Below the pieces are notes generated by a model, which was given only the letters and a program-made list of their open reading frames with translations, was not told the origin of the DNA and made no database searches. Positions 20,770-29,548 of a DNA stretch of 64,000 nt are shown here, piece by piece (position 1 is the stretch's first letter; the number at the start of each line of letters is the position of its first letter). The DNA is from an uncultured Campylobacter sp. (lineage in GTDB: Bacteria; Campylobacterota; Campylobacteria; Campylobacterales; Campylobacteraceae), in contig NZ_CAMYFP010000001.1 in assembly GCF_947255105.1 (NCBI RefSeq), positions 235,346 to 299,345 of the forward strand. The letters are read 5' to 3'. A program made the translations under genes and the position numbers.

Positions 20770-21975
20770 ATGAGAAGAATTTTACTTTTTTTAATGGTTT
20801 TTAGTTTTGCTTTTTCAGAAGATATCACAACTATAAAAAGTATTGGTGAAGTTGTTTTACCAAAGATAGCAGTTGTTGACCAGTCAAATTTAACAGACAA
20901 AAGATTACAAAACAAGATAAATAAAATCGTCATTGGAGATCTAAGAGTTACGGCGGTTTTTGATGTAGTTGATAAGATAGAAGATGAGCTAGGGTTTATC
21001 TTTAAATATAGTGTGCAAGAAGATGGGCTAGAGCTTTCAATGCAGGTAGATGTCTATAGTATACAAGAGAATAAAAACATCCTCTCTCAAGCTTTTTTAC
21101 TGCAAGATAGAAGCCGCTTTCCATTTTTGGTGCATGAAGCAGTTGCCTTTGTCTCAAAAGAGCTTGTCTATACAGATGTTGATTGGATGAAGGATATGAT
21201 TATCTTTTCAAGATATGTAAGCCAAAAAGAGAGCGAGATATTGGTCTGTGACTATACTTTGAGTTATCAAAAGGTAGTTATTAGAGGTGGTTTAAATATC
21301 TTTCCAAAATGGAGCGATCACACCAAAAAAGAGTTTTACTATACATCCTATTTAGGCATTCATCCAACGCTTATAAGATATGACATGCAAAGTGGCAAGG
21401 CCTATAAGATTTTGGAAGGAAGAGGGATGTTAATTGCTTCAGATGTTAGTAAAGATGGCAAAAAAGTTCTTTTAACCAACGCACCAAATGATCAGCCAGA
21501 TATCTATCTATACGACCTTACAACAAAATCTATCAAAAAAATCACAGACTATTTGGGCATAGATGTAAGTGGCAATTTTATTGACGATGAAAAGAGAGTG
21601 GCCTTTGTAAGCGATAGATTGGGATATCCAAATATTTTTGCCGTAGATAGTGATGGGAGTGGAGCTGTAGCACAACTTGTCTATCATGGCAGAAGAAACA
21701 AATCAATCACCACGCACAAAAACTTCATGGCATATGCCAGTAGAGATGGAGTTGGAGAGTTTAATATCTACATAATGTCAACAAAAAGCGATTATATCAG
21801 ACAGCTAACAGCGGGTGGCAAAAATGACTTTCCTAGATTTTCACATGATGGCGGAACAATTCTCTATATAAAAGAGGCGGCAGGACAGAGCGCAATAGGA
21901 GTTATTCGCATAAATGAGAACAGAAGTTTTCACTTTCCGTTAAATTTAGGAAAAATCCAGTCATTGGATTGGTAA
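20770..21975 (+). CDS. tolB: Tol-Pal system periplasmic protein TolB
   Basis: A 401-residue protein with an N-terminal signal peptide (MRRILLFLMVFSFAFS), an alpha/beta N domain and a beta-propeller with repeated SxDGxxI units such as SKDGKKVLLTNAP and SHDGGTILYIK. It binds Pal and passes the TolA signal. The ATG follows the tolA stop directly. Confidence 0.93.
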   Translation: MRRILLFLMVFSFAFSEDITTIKSIGEVVLPKIAVVDQSNLTDKRLQNKINKIVIGDLRVTAVFDVVDKIEDELGFIFKYSVQEDGLELSMQVDVYSIQENKNILSQAFLLQDRSRFPFLVHEAVAFVSKELVYTDVDWMKDMIIFSRYVSQKESEILVCDYTLSYQKVVIRGGLNIFPKWSDHTKKEFYYTSYLGIHPTLIRYDMQSGKAYKILEGRGMLIASDVSKDGKKVLLTNAPNDQPDIYLYDLTTKSIKKITDYLGIDVSGNFIDDEKRVAFVSDRLGYPNIFAVDSDGSGAVAQLVYHGRRNKSITTHKNFMAYASRDGVGEFNIYIMSTKSDYIRQLTAGGKNDFPRFSHDGGTILYIKEAAGQSAIGVIRINENRSFHFPLNLGKIQSLDW

Positions 21976-21983
21976 ATTTGTGG

Positions 21984-21989
21984 TATAAT
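21984..21989 (+). promoter_or_regulatory. -10 box for pal
   Basis: A perfect TATAAT, preceded by GTGG, lies 31 bases before the pal ATG and just after the tolB stop. It would give pal, an abundant lipoprotein, its own promoter within the operon. Confidence 0.6.
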
Positions 21990-22019
21990 CAAAATACATT
22001 TTAATTAAAGAGGTGAAAA

Positions 22020-22478
22020 ATGAAAAAATTACTTTTAACATCAGTTGCTGTTGCAGCATTAGTTTTCTCAGGATGTAGCAAAAAAACTCCTGAAGTAGAT
22101 AGAACAATGTCAGAAGGCATGACAACAGCTGAGCAAATTCAAAAAAGTGTTCAAACAGTTTATTTTGACTTTGATAAATTTAGCATTAGAGCAGACCAAA
22201 AGGGTGCTATAGTTGCTAATGCAGCTTTGTTAAAGAAAGATGCAGCTTCAGCATTGACTCTAAAAGTTGAGGGAAACTGCGACGAGTGGGGAACAGACGA
22301 GTATAACTATGCACTTGGTCTAAAAAGAGCAAAAGCTGTTAAAGATGCACTTGTAAAAGAGGGTGTTAAAGCTGATAGAATTTCAGTTGTAAGCTATGGC
22401 GAGAGCAACAAAGTTTGCACAGATAGAACTGAAGCTTGCGATGCTAACAACAGACGCGCTGAGCTAAAAATCGACTAA
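22020..22478 (+). CDS. pal: Peptidoglycan-associated lipoprotein Pal (Omp18-like)
   Basis: A 152-residue outer-membrane lipoprotein. The lipobox puts the modified cysteine at residue 19 (VFSGC). The OmpA-like C-terminal domain carries VYFDFDKFSIR, the glycan-binding NYALGLKRAKAVKDAL and the GESNKVC...NRRAELKI end. It anchors the outer membrane to peptidoglycan and works with TolB. The start has an AGAGGTG site. Confidence 0.95.
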   Translation: MKKLLLTSVAVAALVFSGCSKKTPEVDRTMSEGMTTAEQIQKSVQTVYFDFDKFSIRADQKGAIVANAALLKKDAASALTLKVEGNCDEWGTDEYNYALGLKRAKAVKDALVKEGVKADRISVVSYGESNKVCTDRTEACDANNRRAELKID

Positions 22479-22486
22479 ATTTCAAA

Positions 22487-23164
22487 TTGATTAAATTTAG
22501 ATTTGTAGCGACATTTTTTGTCGCTACCTTTTTAACAGCTGGTGAGATATCAGTTTTTGATGCAGGAGATACCTCTAGCAGTGAGCCTTATGGACTTACA
22601 GCCAACGAAGAGGTTATTTTGCAAAACAAAAGAGATATTGACTCTCTTGCATCAAAAGTTGAGATGCAGCAAGAGGCAATTGATGGCTTAAGAAGCGTCA
22701 TCGAGAGTCAAAACGAAACTATACTAACTCTTAAAGGCAAAATTGCCGATATTGAGCTGATACTTAAATCAAAACAATTTAGCAAAAAAACTACAAAGTT
22801 GGACTTTTCTACTAAAAAACCATCAGTTATCTTAAAAGAGTCTATGGAGCTTTTCAACCAAAAAAAATACAGCGATGCAAAAAAAGGCTATCTTGAGCTT
22901 ATAAAAAGAGGTCAAGAGAGAGATAAGGCATATTTTATGTTGGGTCAGATAGATTTTGTAAATAGAGCCTATAGCAACGCTTTAGCCAATTACAAAGAGA
23001 GCGCAGCACTAAACGACAATGCCTATCATATGCCAGCACTGCTACTAAATTCTGCAAAGAGTCTTGAAGCACTTAACGACAAGAAAAATGCAGATAAATT
23101 TTATTCAATCTTAAAAAAACGCTTTCCAGAGAGTAACGAAGCAAAATCCATTAAAAATAGGTAA
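22487..23164 (+). CDS. cpoB: Tol-Pal cell division coordinator CpoB/YbgF-like protein
   Basis: A 225-residue periplasmic protein: signal peptide (residues 1-18), an N-terminal coiled coil (~35-80, including LKGKIADIELIL) and C-terminal tetratricopeptide repeats from ~100 (SMELFNQKKYSDAKKGYLEL, then AYFMLGQIDFVNRAYSNALANY). Always encoded right after pal. It starts at TTG 8 bases after the pal stop with no obvious ribosome site, and its first codons are occupied by a terminator-like hairpin, so expression relative to pal is probably low. Confidence 0.85.
   Translation: MIKFRFVATFFVATFLTAGEISVFDAGDTSSSEPYGLTANEEVILQNKRDIDSLASKVEMQQEAIDGLRSVIESQNETILTLKGKIADIELILKSKQFSKKTTKLDFSTKKPSVILKESMELFNQKKYSDAKKGYLELIKRGQERDKAYFMLGQIDFVNRAYSNALANYKESAALNDNAYHMPALLLNSAKSLEALNDKKNADKFYSILKKRFPESNEAKSIKNR
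22505..22527 (+). terminator. Terminator-like hairpin inside the cpoB signal-peptide codons
   Basis: A perfect 9-bp stem GTAGCGACA/TGTCGCTAC with a TTTTT loop is followed by CTTTTTAA. It begins 27 bases after the pal stop, a normal terminator position, yet lies within cpoB. Confidence 0.65.
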
Positions 23165-23226
23165 GAAATAATTTATACTTTTTAGATACAATTATGCTCT
23201 TATATCAAATTTAATGGGAGAAAATC

Positions 23227-23781
23227 ATGTCTAAAAATAGAGTAATCTCAATGTATTATGAGCTTAAGGACAAGGATAGTGGCGAGCTTTTGGAGAGTAA
23301 CTTCAATGTTGAGCCTATCAAATTTATAACCGGTCTTGGTCATGTTTTGCAAAAACTTGAAGATGAGGTTGCAGGTTTGAAAGATGGCGAAGAGAGAGTT
23401 ATTTACATAACTCCTAGTGAAGGCGTTGGTGAATATGATCCAAATGCAGTTAAAATTATTGAAAAAGAGCAGTTTGCAGGCATTGACTTAACAGAGGGCA
23501 TGGAGCTTTTGGGCGAGGGCGAAGATGGCAGCACTGCAAGAGTGATAGTAAAAGAGATTAGAGATAATGATGTAGTTATCGACTTTAATCCACCATTTGC
23601 AGGTGTCAATATGGAATTTAAAGTAAAAGTTGTAGAAAATAGAGCAGCAACTAAAGATGAGATTGAAAGTGGAGTTGTTGAGGGCGCACATAGTTGTTGT
23701 TGTGGCGATCACGAAGCAGATGATTGTTGCCAGCACGACAAACATGAGCATGAGCACAAATGTTGCGGAGGTCATCACTAA
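23227..23781 (+). CDS. slyD: FKBP-type peptidyl-prolyl isomerase SlyD
   Basis: A 184-residue protein with the FKBP/IF domain order of SlyD: YELKDKDSGELLESN, FITGLGHVLQKLEDEVAGL, the inserted flap (~70-125) and DFNPPFAGVNMEFKVKV. From about residue 157 a metal-binding tail rich in Cys and His (HSCCCGDHE, CCQHDKHEHEHKCCGGHH) ends the protein, fitting a nickel or zinc reservoir for hydrogenase or urease maturation. A TACAATT -10-like box lies near 23188. The stop shares a base with the fabD start. Confidence 0.93.
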   Translation: MSKNRVISMYYELKDKDSGELLESNFNVEPIKFITGLGHVLQKLEDEVAGLKDGEERVIYITPSEGVGEYDPNAVKIIEKEQFAGIDLTEGMELLGEGEDGSTARVIVKEIRDNDVVIDFNPPFAGVNMEFKVKVVENRAATKDEIESGVVEGAHSCCCGDHEADDCCQHDKHEHEHKCCGGHH

Positions 23782-24701
23782 TGTTAAAAATTGCCTTTTT
23801 GTTTCCAGGGCAAGGTTCTCAAAAGATTGGAATGGGCGAGGAATTTTATCTAAATTTCAATAGTTCAAAAAAGTTGTTAGATGATGCCAAAAAAGAGCTT
23901 GATATCGACTTTAACGAGCTTTTGTTTCGCCCAAACGAAAAGTTATCCCAGTCAGAATTTACTCAACCAGCAATTGTTTTAAACTCACTTATGAGCTACA
24001 AAGCGCTTATGGAGGAGTTGGAGTTTGATCCGCTTTTTTGCATAGGCCACTCACTTGGCGAGTTTAGTGCACTTTGTGTTAGTGGAGCATTTAGCTACAT
24101 TGACGCGCTAAAGATTGTAAATTTAAGAGGCAAATTTATGCAAGAAGAGTGCGATGGCAAGGACTACGGCATGATGGTTGTTTTGGGACTAGATGACCTT
24201 GCAATTAAAGATATTATAAAAGAGAGAGAGTTTGTCTATGCTGCAAATTTCAACTGCGACGGACAGATTGTTTTGGCGGGCAAAAAGAGCAACCTTGATC
24301 TTCTTTTGCCACTCTTAAAAGAGGCGGGTGCAAAAAAGGCGATGATGCTTGATATGAGTGTTATTAGTCACTGCCCACTGCTAAAAGATGCCGCACTTAA
24401 ACTTTATGATGCGCTACTTAAATTTAAGATAGCCCAAAGTTTTAATCCAGTCATTTCCAATGTCACAGCCAAACCTTATGATAACAAAAAAGAGGCGCTA
24501 GAGCTTTTAAAAAAACAATTAACTAGCCCAGTTTTATATGCAAAGTCCATAGAGGATAACGAAGATAGAGTTGATGCCTTTGTAGAGTTTGGAAGTGGAG
24601 TTTTGAAGGGGATAAACAGAAGAGTTACCAAAAAACCAACATTTAGTATAGTTGATTTAAAAAGTCTAGAACAGACAGTTAGCGAGTTGAAAAAATTATG
24701 A
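23781..24701 (+). CDS. fabD: Malonyl CoA-acyl carrier protein transacylase
   Basis: Transfers malonyl groups to ACP for fatty-acid elongation. The nucleophile is S91 in GHSLGEF, with LFPGQGSQ at the N-terminus and VISHCPLL carrying the active-site histidine. The ATG at 23781 overlaps the slyD TAA; an upstream in-frame start would lie in slyD. At 306 residues it is standard. Confidence 0.94.
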   Translation: MLKIAFLFPGQGSQKIGMGEEFYLNFNSSKKLLDDAKKELDIDFNELLFRPNEKLSQSEFTQPAIVLNSLMSYKALMEELEFDPLFCIGHSLGEFSALCVSGAFSYIDALKIVNLRGKFMQEECDGKDYGMMVVLGLDDLAIKDIIKEREFVYAANFNCDGQIVLAGKKSNLDLLLPLLKEAGAKKAMMLDMSVISHCPLLKDAALKLYDALLKFKIAQSFNPVISNVTAKPYDNKKEALELLKKQLTSPVLYAKSIEDNEDRVDAFVEFGSGVLKGINRRVTKKPTFSIVDLKSLEQTVSELKKL

Positions 24702-25384
24702 AAATAGCAATCTTAAGTGCGATGCAAGAAGAGCTTACTCCTATACTTGCTACGCTCAAAAACTACACAAAAGAGGAGTTTGCCAAAAACAATTTCTATT
24801 TTGCAAACTATTGTGGCAAAGAGTTGGTGCTTGCCTATTCAAAGATTGGCAAGGTCAATGCCGCTTTAACTGCAACTTTACTTATAGAAAAATTTGGATG
24901 CCAAAAACTTCTTTTTACAGGAGTTGCGGGAGCTATCAAAAAAGAGCTAAAGATAAAAGATCTTATCTATGCATCATCGCTAGTTCAGCACGATCTTGAT
25001 ATCACTGCTTTTGGTCATCCTTTGGGCTTTGTTCCAGGTGGAGCTGTTTTTGTAAAAAGCTCAAATGAGCTAAACAAAATTGCAAAAAATGTTGCAAAAG
25101 ATTTAGATATCAAGCTAGATAGCGGCATAGTTGCTACAGGCGATCAATTTATCTGCAACAAAGATCACAAAGAGAAGCTTTCAAAGATGTTTGGTGCAAG
25201 TGCAGTTGAGATGGAGGGAGCAAGTGTTGCTGTAGTTTGTGACGCACTAAAGATTCCATTTTTTGTCTTGCGAAGCATAAGTGATAGCTCAGGAGATAAT
25301 GCACATATTGATTTTGATGCATTTTTGGAAGAATCAGCAAGGATAAGCGCTAAATTTATACTCAACATGGTCGAACATCTGTGA
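24698..25384 (+). CDS. mtnN: 5-methylthioadenosine/S-adenosylhomocysteine nucleosidase
   Basis: A 228-residue Pfs enzyme of the PNP/UDP phosphorylase family, which recycles SAH and MTA. In Campylobacter and Helicobacter it also serves the futalosine menaquinone route by cleaving aminofutalosine. Visible are ILSAMQEEL, LLFTGVAGA, and the substrate-binding VEMEGASVA followed by LRSISDSSGDNA with the catalytic aspartate. It overlaps fabD by 4 bases. Confidence 0.93.
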   Translation: MKIAILSAMQEELTPILATLKNYTKEEFAKNNFYFANYCGKELVLAYSKIGKVNAALTATLLIEKFGCQKLLFTGVAGAIKKELKIKDLIYASSLVQHDLDITAFGHPLGFVPGGAVFVKSSNELNKIAKNVAKDLDIKLDSGIVATGDQFICNKDHKEKLSKMFGASAVEMEGASVAVVCDALKIPFFVLRSISDSSGDNAHIDFDAFLEESARISAKFILNMVEHL

Positions 25385-26124
25385 TAAGCAAGAAAATATT
25401 GCGTAAAGTTGGCCAAACAAATGCCAAATATAAGATGTTTAAAGAGGGCGATAGGATTTTGCTAGGTTTGAGTGGCGGAAAAGATAGCTTGTTACTAGCA
25501 CATATTCTAAAGCATTTTCAAAGTGTTAGTCCATATAAGTGGAGTTTTAAGGCGGTAACTCTTAGTTATGGCATTGGTGAGGACTTTAGTTTTTTGATAG
25601 AGCATTGCAAAGAGCATGGTATCGCTCATGAGATAATTGAAAGCAAAATTTACGAGATATCCAAAGAAAAAGCTAGAGAAAACTCATCTGTTTGTAGTCT
25701 TTGCTCACGCCTTAGAAGAGGCTTTCTTTATAGTTATGCTCTAGAGAATGGATTTAATAAACTAGCCATTGGCCATCATTTAGATGATGCAGCTGAGAGT
25801 TTTTTTATGAACTTTATCTACAATGGCGCACTTAGAACACTTGCACCAACTTATCTTTCAAGTAGAGATGTAGAGATTATTAGACCGCTTATTTTGGTTA
25901 GAGAAAGACAGATAATTGAGTGGGCTAAAAAAAACAACCTAAAACTAATGAGCGAGGAGTTTTGTCCTGCCAAAAAACTTCCCAACAAAAATCCACACGC
26001 AAGAAACAGCGCCAAAGAGCTGTTAAAGTCTTTAGAGACCAACAACCCAAATCTCTTTAAAAGCCTAGAAGCCGCCTTTAACAATATCCACTTAGATACC
26101 TTTTTTAAAGTCCCTGAAGCATAG
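25381..26124 (+). CDS. ttcA: tRNA 2-thiocytidine biosynthesis protein TtcA
   Basis: An iron-sulfur PP-loop ATPase that thiolates C32 of tRNA. SGGKDS is at residues 31-36 and the paired cysteines C105/C108 in VCSLCSRLRRGFLY match the cluster site, with GHHLDDAAES following. GTG start overlapping mtnN. The last 20 bases overlap the recO 3-prime end on the other strand. Confidence 0.87.
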   Translation: MISKKILRKVGQTNAKYKMFKEGDRILLGLSGGKDSLLLAHILKHFQSVSPYKWSFKAVTLSYGIGEDFSFLIEHCKEHGIAHEIIESKIYEISKEKARENSSVCSLCSRLRRGFLYSYALENGFNKLAIGHHLDDAAESFFMNFIYNGALRTLAPTYLSSRDVEIIRPLILVRERQIIEWAKKNNLKLMSEEFCPAKKLPNKNPHARNSAKELLKSLETNNPNLFKSLEAAFNNIHLDTFFKVPEA

Positions 26125-26719
26125 TTAGATAGAGTGACTCTATCTCTTCATCTTCTAAATTTATGCTAGATTTGTTCTCATAAAGATAGAGCAGATCTTG
26201 TCTTTTGAGGCCCTTTTTATCTATACAGCTCTCATGTGCTGGCAAGTAGGCTCTAGCAAGAGCAATAGCGCCCTCTATCTCTCTATCACAGATAAAGCAA
26301 ATTGGTTTTTTATGAAGTCGCCCCTCAAGCTCTAGGAGTTTGACATAAGACTCAACCATCACTCTTTTTGGATTTTGTTTAAATAGTTTTTTTGTAGCCT
26401 CTTCTAAGATGATAAAATAGCCCTCATCAAGACTTTCAACATCTTTTAAGTGGCTATACAGAAGTTTTATGAAGTCCTGCCATATAAGCTCTCTTTGTCT
26501 ATCTAGTAGCCAAGCAAATCCAAGATGCATAACACCTCTTAATCTAGGTAGAAAATTTGGATTTTGCTCCAGCTCAAAGTCGATTTTATGCCCCAACAAA
26601 ATACTTGAGTGCCTCGCCCCATAAAATCTATAGCTATCTATTAGCCTATTTTGCGTAAGTATCGAGACTATACAGTCCTCATCTCTTACCTTTGTAACTC
26701 TTAAAATATATCCTTGCAT
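26105..26719 (-). CDS. recO: Recombination protein RecO (Campylobacterota-type)
   Basis: A 204-residue protein beginning MQGYILRVTKVRDEDCIVSILT, an OB-fold like that of RecO, followed by a helical region and a C-terminal CFICDREI...HESC that resembles a zinc site. RecO loads RecA on gapped DNA. It is convergent with ttcA. A -10-like TATAAT (26726-26731 on this strand) lies only 6 bases before the ATG, so the transcript may be nearly leaderless. Confidence 0.78.
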   Translation of the reverse strand: MQGYILRVTKVRDEDCIVSILTQNRLIDSYRFYGARHSSILLGHKIDFELEQNPNFLPRLRGVMHLGFAWLLDRQRELIWQDFIKLLYSHLKDVESLDEGYFIILEEATKKLFKQNPKRVMVESYVKLLELEGRLHKKPICFICDREIEGAIALARAYLPAHESCIDKKGLKRQDLLYLYENKSSINLEDEEIESLYLTMLQGL

Positions 26720-26815
26720 TTAAAAATTATACTATTTTTGTTTTTAATCTACCTTTTTAGCTAGAAAAATGGAGTTGAAATTTAACAACTGCTTATAATA
26801 TTAGAAAATATTAGC

Positions 26816-26821
26816 TATAAT
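26816..26821 (+). promoter_or_regulatory. -10 box for accD
   Basis: TATAAT 26 bases before the accD ATG; a second TATAAT at 26794-26799 could be an alternative promoter. No -35 is apparent. Confidence 0.5.
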
Positions 26822-26847
26822 TTCATAATTTTTGTTTGGGGGAGAGG

Positions 26848-27738
26848 ATGAATTTCGGTAACATTTTTTCAAAGATTAGAAGAAAACAAGCAGATCCAAG
26901 CGAAGCTCCAAAACATTGGGTTAAGTGTCCAAAATGTAGCTCACTTATCTATCACAAAGAGGTTGAGGCATGTTTTAATGTCTGTCCAAAGTGCGGTTAT
27001 CACATAAGATTGAGCGCTGATAATAGAATTAAACTTATATGCGATGAGGGGACTTTTGTAGAGTGTGACACCAATCTTGAGCCAGTAGATCCACTCAAAT
27101 TTGTCGATAAAAAGTCATATAAGAAAAGAATTCAAGAGGGTTTTGAAAAGACAGGAAGACAGAGCTCAGTTATTAGTGGTGAAGGGGAACTTGACGGTAG
27201 GAAAATACAGCTTGTTGTCTTTGACTTTGCCTTTATGGGTGGCTCACTTGCCTCTGTAGAGGGAGAAAAAATAGTAAGAGCCATAAAACGAGCAATAGAT
27301 AAAAAAGAGCCACTCATCATAGTAAGTGCAAGCGGTGGCGCTAGAATGCAGGAAAGCACCTACTCTTTGATGCAGATGAGCAAGACTTCAGCAGCTCTTA
27401 AAGAGCTTTCAAATGCCAAAATACCATATATTTCTATCTTAACAGATCCAACTATGGGCGGAGTAAGTGCCTCTTTTGCATGGCTTGGAGATATCATCAT
27501 AGCAGAGCCAGGTGCGCTTATTGGTTTTGCGGGACAAAGAGTGATAAAGCAAACTATCGGCGCTGATTTGCCAGAGGGCTTTCAAAGGTCTGAGTTTTTG
27601 TTGGAGCATGGCTTGATAGATAGCATTGTAGAGAGATCAAAGCAAAGAAAGTTTCTAATAGACATTTTAAATTTGCTTTGTGATAATAAAAAAGAGCCGG
27701 TAGAAGAGCGCGAAGATATAGTAGAAAATGCAAATTAA
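26848..27738 (+). CDS. accD: Acetyl-CoA carboxylase carboxyltransferase subunit beta
   Basis: Transfers CO2 from carboxybiotin to acetyl-CoA, with AccA, in fatty-acid synthesis. The N-terminal zinc ribbon has C27, C30, C46 and C49 (KCPKCSS ... NVCPKCGYH). The crotonase-like core includes ASGGARMQES and ITDPTMGGVSASFA. The ATG at 26848 follows GGGGGAGAGG; an earlier TTG would add four residues. It overlaps rlmH by 11 bases. Confidence 0.95.
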   Translation: MNFGNIFSKIRRKQADPSEAPKHWVKCPKCSSLIYHKEVEACFNVCPKCGYHIRLSADNRIKLICDEGTFVECDTNLEPVDPLKFVDKKSYKKRIQEGFEKTGRQSSVISGEGELDGRKIQLVVFDFAFMGGSLASVEGEKIVRAIKRAIDKKEPLIIVSASGGARMQESTYSLMQMSKTSAALKELSNAKIPYISILTDPTMGGVSASFAWLGDIIIAEPGALIGFAGQRVIKQTIGADLPEGFQRSEFLLEHGLIDSIVERSKQRKFLIDILNLLCDNKKEPVEEREDIVENAN

Positions 27739-28174
27739 GGTCTATTGTATTGAGAAAAAAGAGAGTGAGTTTAAAGAGGAGATAGAGAGGTATATCCAGA
27801 TGTCTAGACGTTTTGCTACTCTTTTTGACTTTACTCTTTATAATAACAAGATTGAAAAAGCCAACTCAAAAGATAGCGCACAGTCAATGTATGACGAGCT
27901 TTATTTAGATAAGCTCGATGGATACAATATAGCTCTTGATGAAAAGGGTAAATTATTGGATAGCTTTGAGTTTGCAAAGCTTTTTGACTCAAGACAGAGA
28001 GTAAATTTTTTTATAGGTGGAGCTTATGGGCTTAGCGACAAATTTAAACAAAAGGTAGATAGCATAATAAGTCTAACTCCATTAACAATGGCGCACAAAG
28101 TTGCCAAACTTGTTCTTTATGAGCAAATTTATAGAGCTCTTACCATAAGAGCTAACCATCCATATCACAAATAG
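27728..28174 (+). CDS. rlmH: 23S rRNA pseudouridine(1915)-N3-methyltransferase RlmH
   Basis: A 148-residue SPOUT methyltransferase of the RlmH (YbeA) family. The SAM-binding knot is seen as ALDEKGKLLDSFEFAKLF, FFIGGAYGLS and SLTPLTMAHKVAKLVLYEQIYRA. The start lies inside accD. It methylates 23S rRNA on assembled 70S ribosomes. Confidence 0.93.
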   Translation: MQIKVYCIEKKESEFKEEIERYIQMSRRFATLFDFTLYNNKIEKANSKDSAQSMYDELYLDKLDGYNIALDEKGKLLDSFEFAKLFDSRQRVNFFIGGAYGLSDKFKQKVDSIISLTPLTMAHKVAKLVLYEQIYRALTIRANHPYHK

Positions 28175-28185
28175 AAGGATAATAT

Positions 28186-28539
28186 TTGACAAAGCAAGAA
28201 TTAAAAGAGTTAAAAATCACACTTACAAAGAGAAGAGAGCAGATAATCAAAAATTTAGATGGCATTAGCAAAGATCTTATTGATCTTCAAGGTCTTACTT
28301 CAAGTGATGAGTTTGATGTGGCAAGTATCAATACAGATTCAAATTTAGAATACTCACTCTCTGCAAAACAAAAATCAGAATTAAAAGCGATAGATGAGGC
28401 ACTCTCAAGGATAGATGACGGGCGATATGGGGTGTGTGAGATGTGCGAAGATGAGATAACCTTAGCAAGACTTAAGGTCAATCCAAGCACTAAACTTTGC
28501 ATAACTTGCAAAGAGATAGTTGAAAAAAACAACAAATAA
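28186..28539 (+). CDS. dksA: DksA/TraR-type zinc-finger regulator
   Basis: A 117-residue protein with a coiled coil (residues ~1-75) and a four-cysteine zinc finger, C84-E-M-C87 and C105-I-T-C108. DksA binds the RNA polymerase secondary channel and works with ppGpp. TTG start after AAGGAT. The stop lies just before the next gene's AAAGGA site. Confidence 0.88.
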   Translation: MTKQELKELKITLTKRREQIIKNLDGISKDLIDLQGLTSSDEFDVASINTDSNLEYSLSAKQKSELKAIDEALSRIDDGRYGVCEMCEDEITLARLKVNPSTKLCITCKEIVEKNNK

Positions 28540-28549
28540 AGGAAATATT

Positions 28550-29548
28550 TTGAAAATAAAACAGTTCATTGCCTATTCGATTATATATATAGGAGTTATT
28601 GGAGTTTTGGTCTTTATGAATGTAAGTGGCAATTTTGAAATGAAGCTTTTTGGGCTTAGTTTAAATTTGCCTATTGCTATCTGGTTTATTGCACCGCTTT
28701 TCATATATGCAGTTGTAAGTATCATACATATCTCATACTATAGTTTTGGGCTATATCTTCAAAGAAGAGCTATAAGAAGGGACTCTTCTTTGTATGATGA
28801 GTTTGCAAGAGAGATATTGTTGGGCTTTGAGAGCAATAAAGATTTTAAAAGCGATCTTTTTGAAAATCCAAGCAAGATTACCAAATTTCTATCACCATGG
28901 ACTACTAACTATGAGCCAAATATTGATGAGACGCCATTAAAAGAGGCTGTTGAGATTGTAAAAGCGATAAAAAATGGCGAATATGTTGATCTTAAAAAAC
29001 TTAAAATCTCAAAAGAGAGCAAAATTTATATAACAAATGAGCTAAATAGACTAAAGAGCGATGAGAACTATTACAAAGAGCTTTTAAATGACAAAAAGTT
29101 ACAAAATGCTCTCTTAAAAGAGAAGGCATGTAGGCAACTTTTACAAAAAGGCAGCTTTTTGGAGATAAAAAAAGAGCTAAATTTGACAAATGATGAGGAT
29201 ATTTTGTTTGTAATAAGAAGATATTTAGACGAAAAAGAGTTTGAAGTCTCAAGAGAAGATCTCTATCTGTTGATGTTACAAGGCAAATTTGAAGCTAAGC
29301 AGTATATCGAGCTTGCAAAAGAGCTATCAAAAAAGATAGAGCCAGACAACCTAATAACAATATTTGATAGACTCAAAGCAGAAAAAGAGCTTGCAAAAGA
29401 GGCCTATATGTATCTTTTATATGAGTTTGGAATGATAGACAAATTAAGAGAGATAGTAAATTTCAGCGATAGTGAGTGCGATAAATTTAAAACACTTCTC
29501 TTTTTAAGAGATAGCGGCAAAAGCATTCCGATTTCTTATTTTTATTAA
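28550..29548 (+). CDS. Conserved membrane protein, function unknown
   Basis: A 332-residue protein with two N-terminal membrane helices (~5-28 and ~38-62) and a large charged, alpha-helical cytoplasmic part, including LAKELSKKIEPDNLI and repeated EKELAKEAYMYLLYE-like stretches. I place the start at the TTG at 28550, right after AAAGGA, rather than the in-frame TTG at 28520 inside dksA. From memory an equivalent gene sits between dksA and dusB in C. jejuni. No enzyme motif is visible. The stop overlaps the dusB ATG. Confidence 0.72.
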   Translation: MKIKQFIAYSIIYIGVIGVLVFMNVSGNFEMKLFGLSLNLPIAIWFIAPLFIYAVVSIIHISYYSFGLYLQRRAIRRDSSLYDEFAREILLGFESNKDFKSDLFENPSKITKFLSPWTTNYEPNIDETPLKEAVEIVKAIKNGEYVDLKKLKISKESKIYITNELNRLKSDENYYKELLNDKKLQNALLKEKACRQLLQKGSFLEIKKELNLTNDEDILFVIRRYLDEKEFEVSREDLYLLMLQGKFEAKQYIELAKELSKKIEPDNLITIFDRLKAEKELAKEAYMYLLYEFGMIDKLREIVNFSDSECDKFKTLLFLRDSGKSIPISYFY

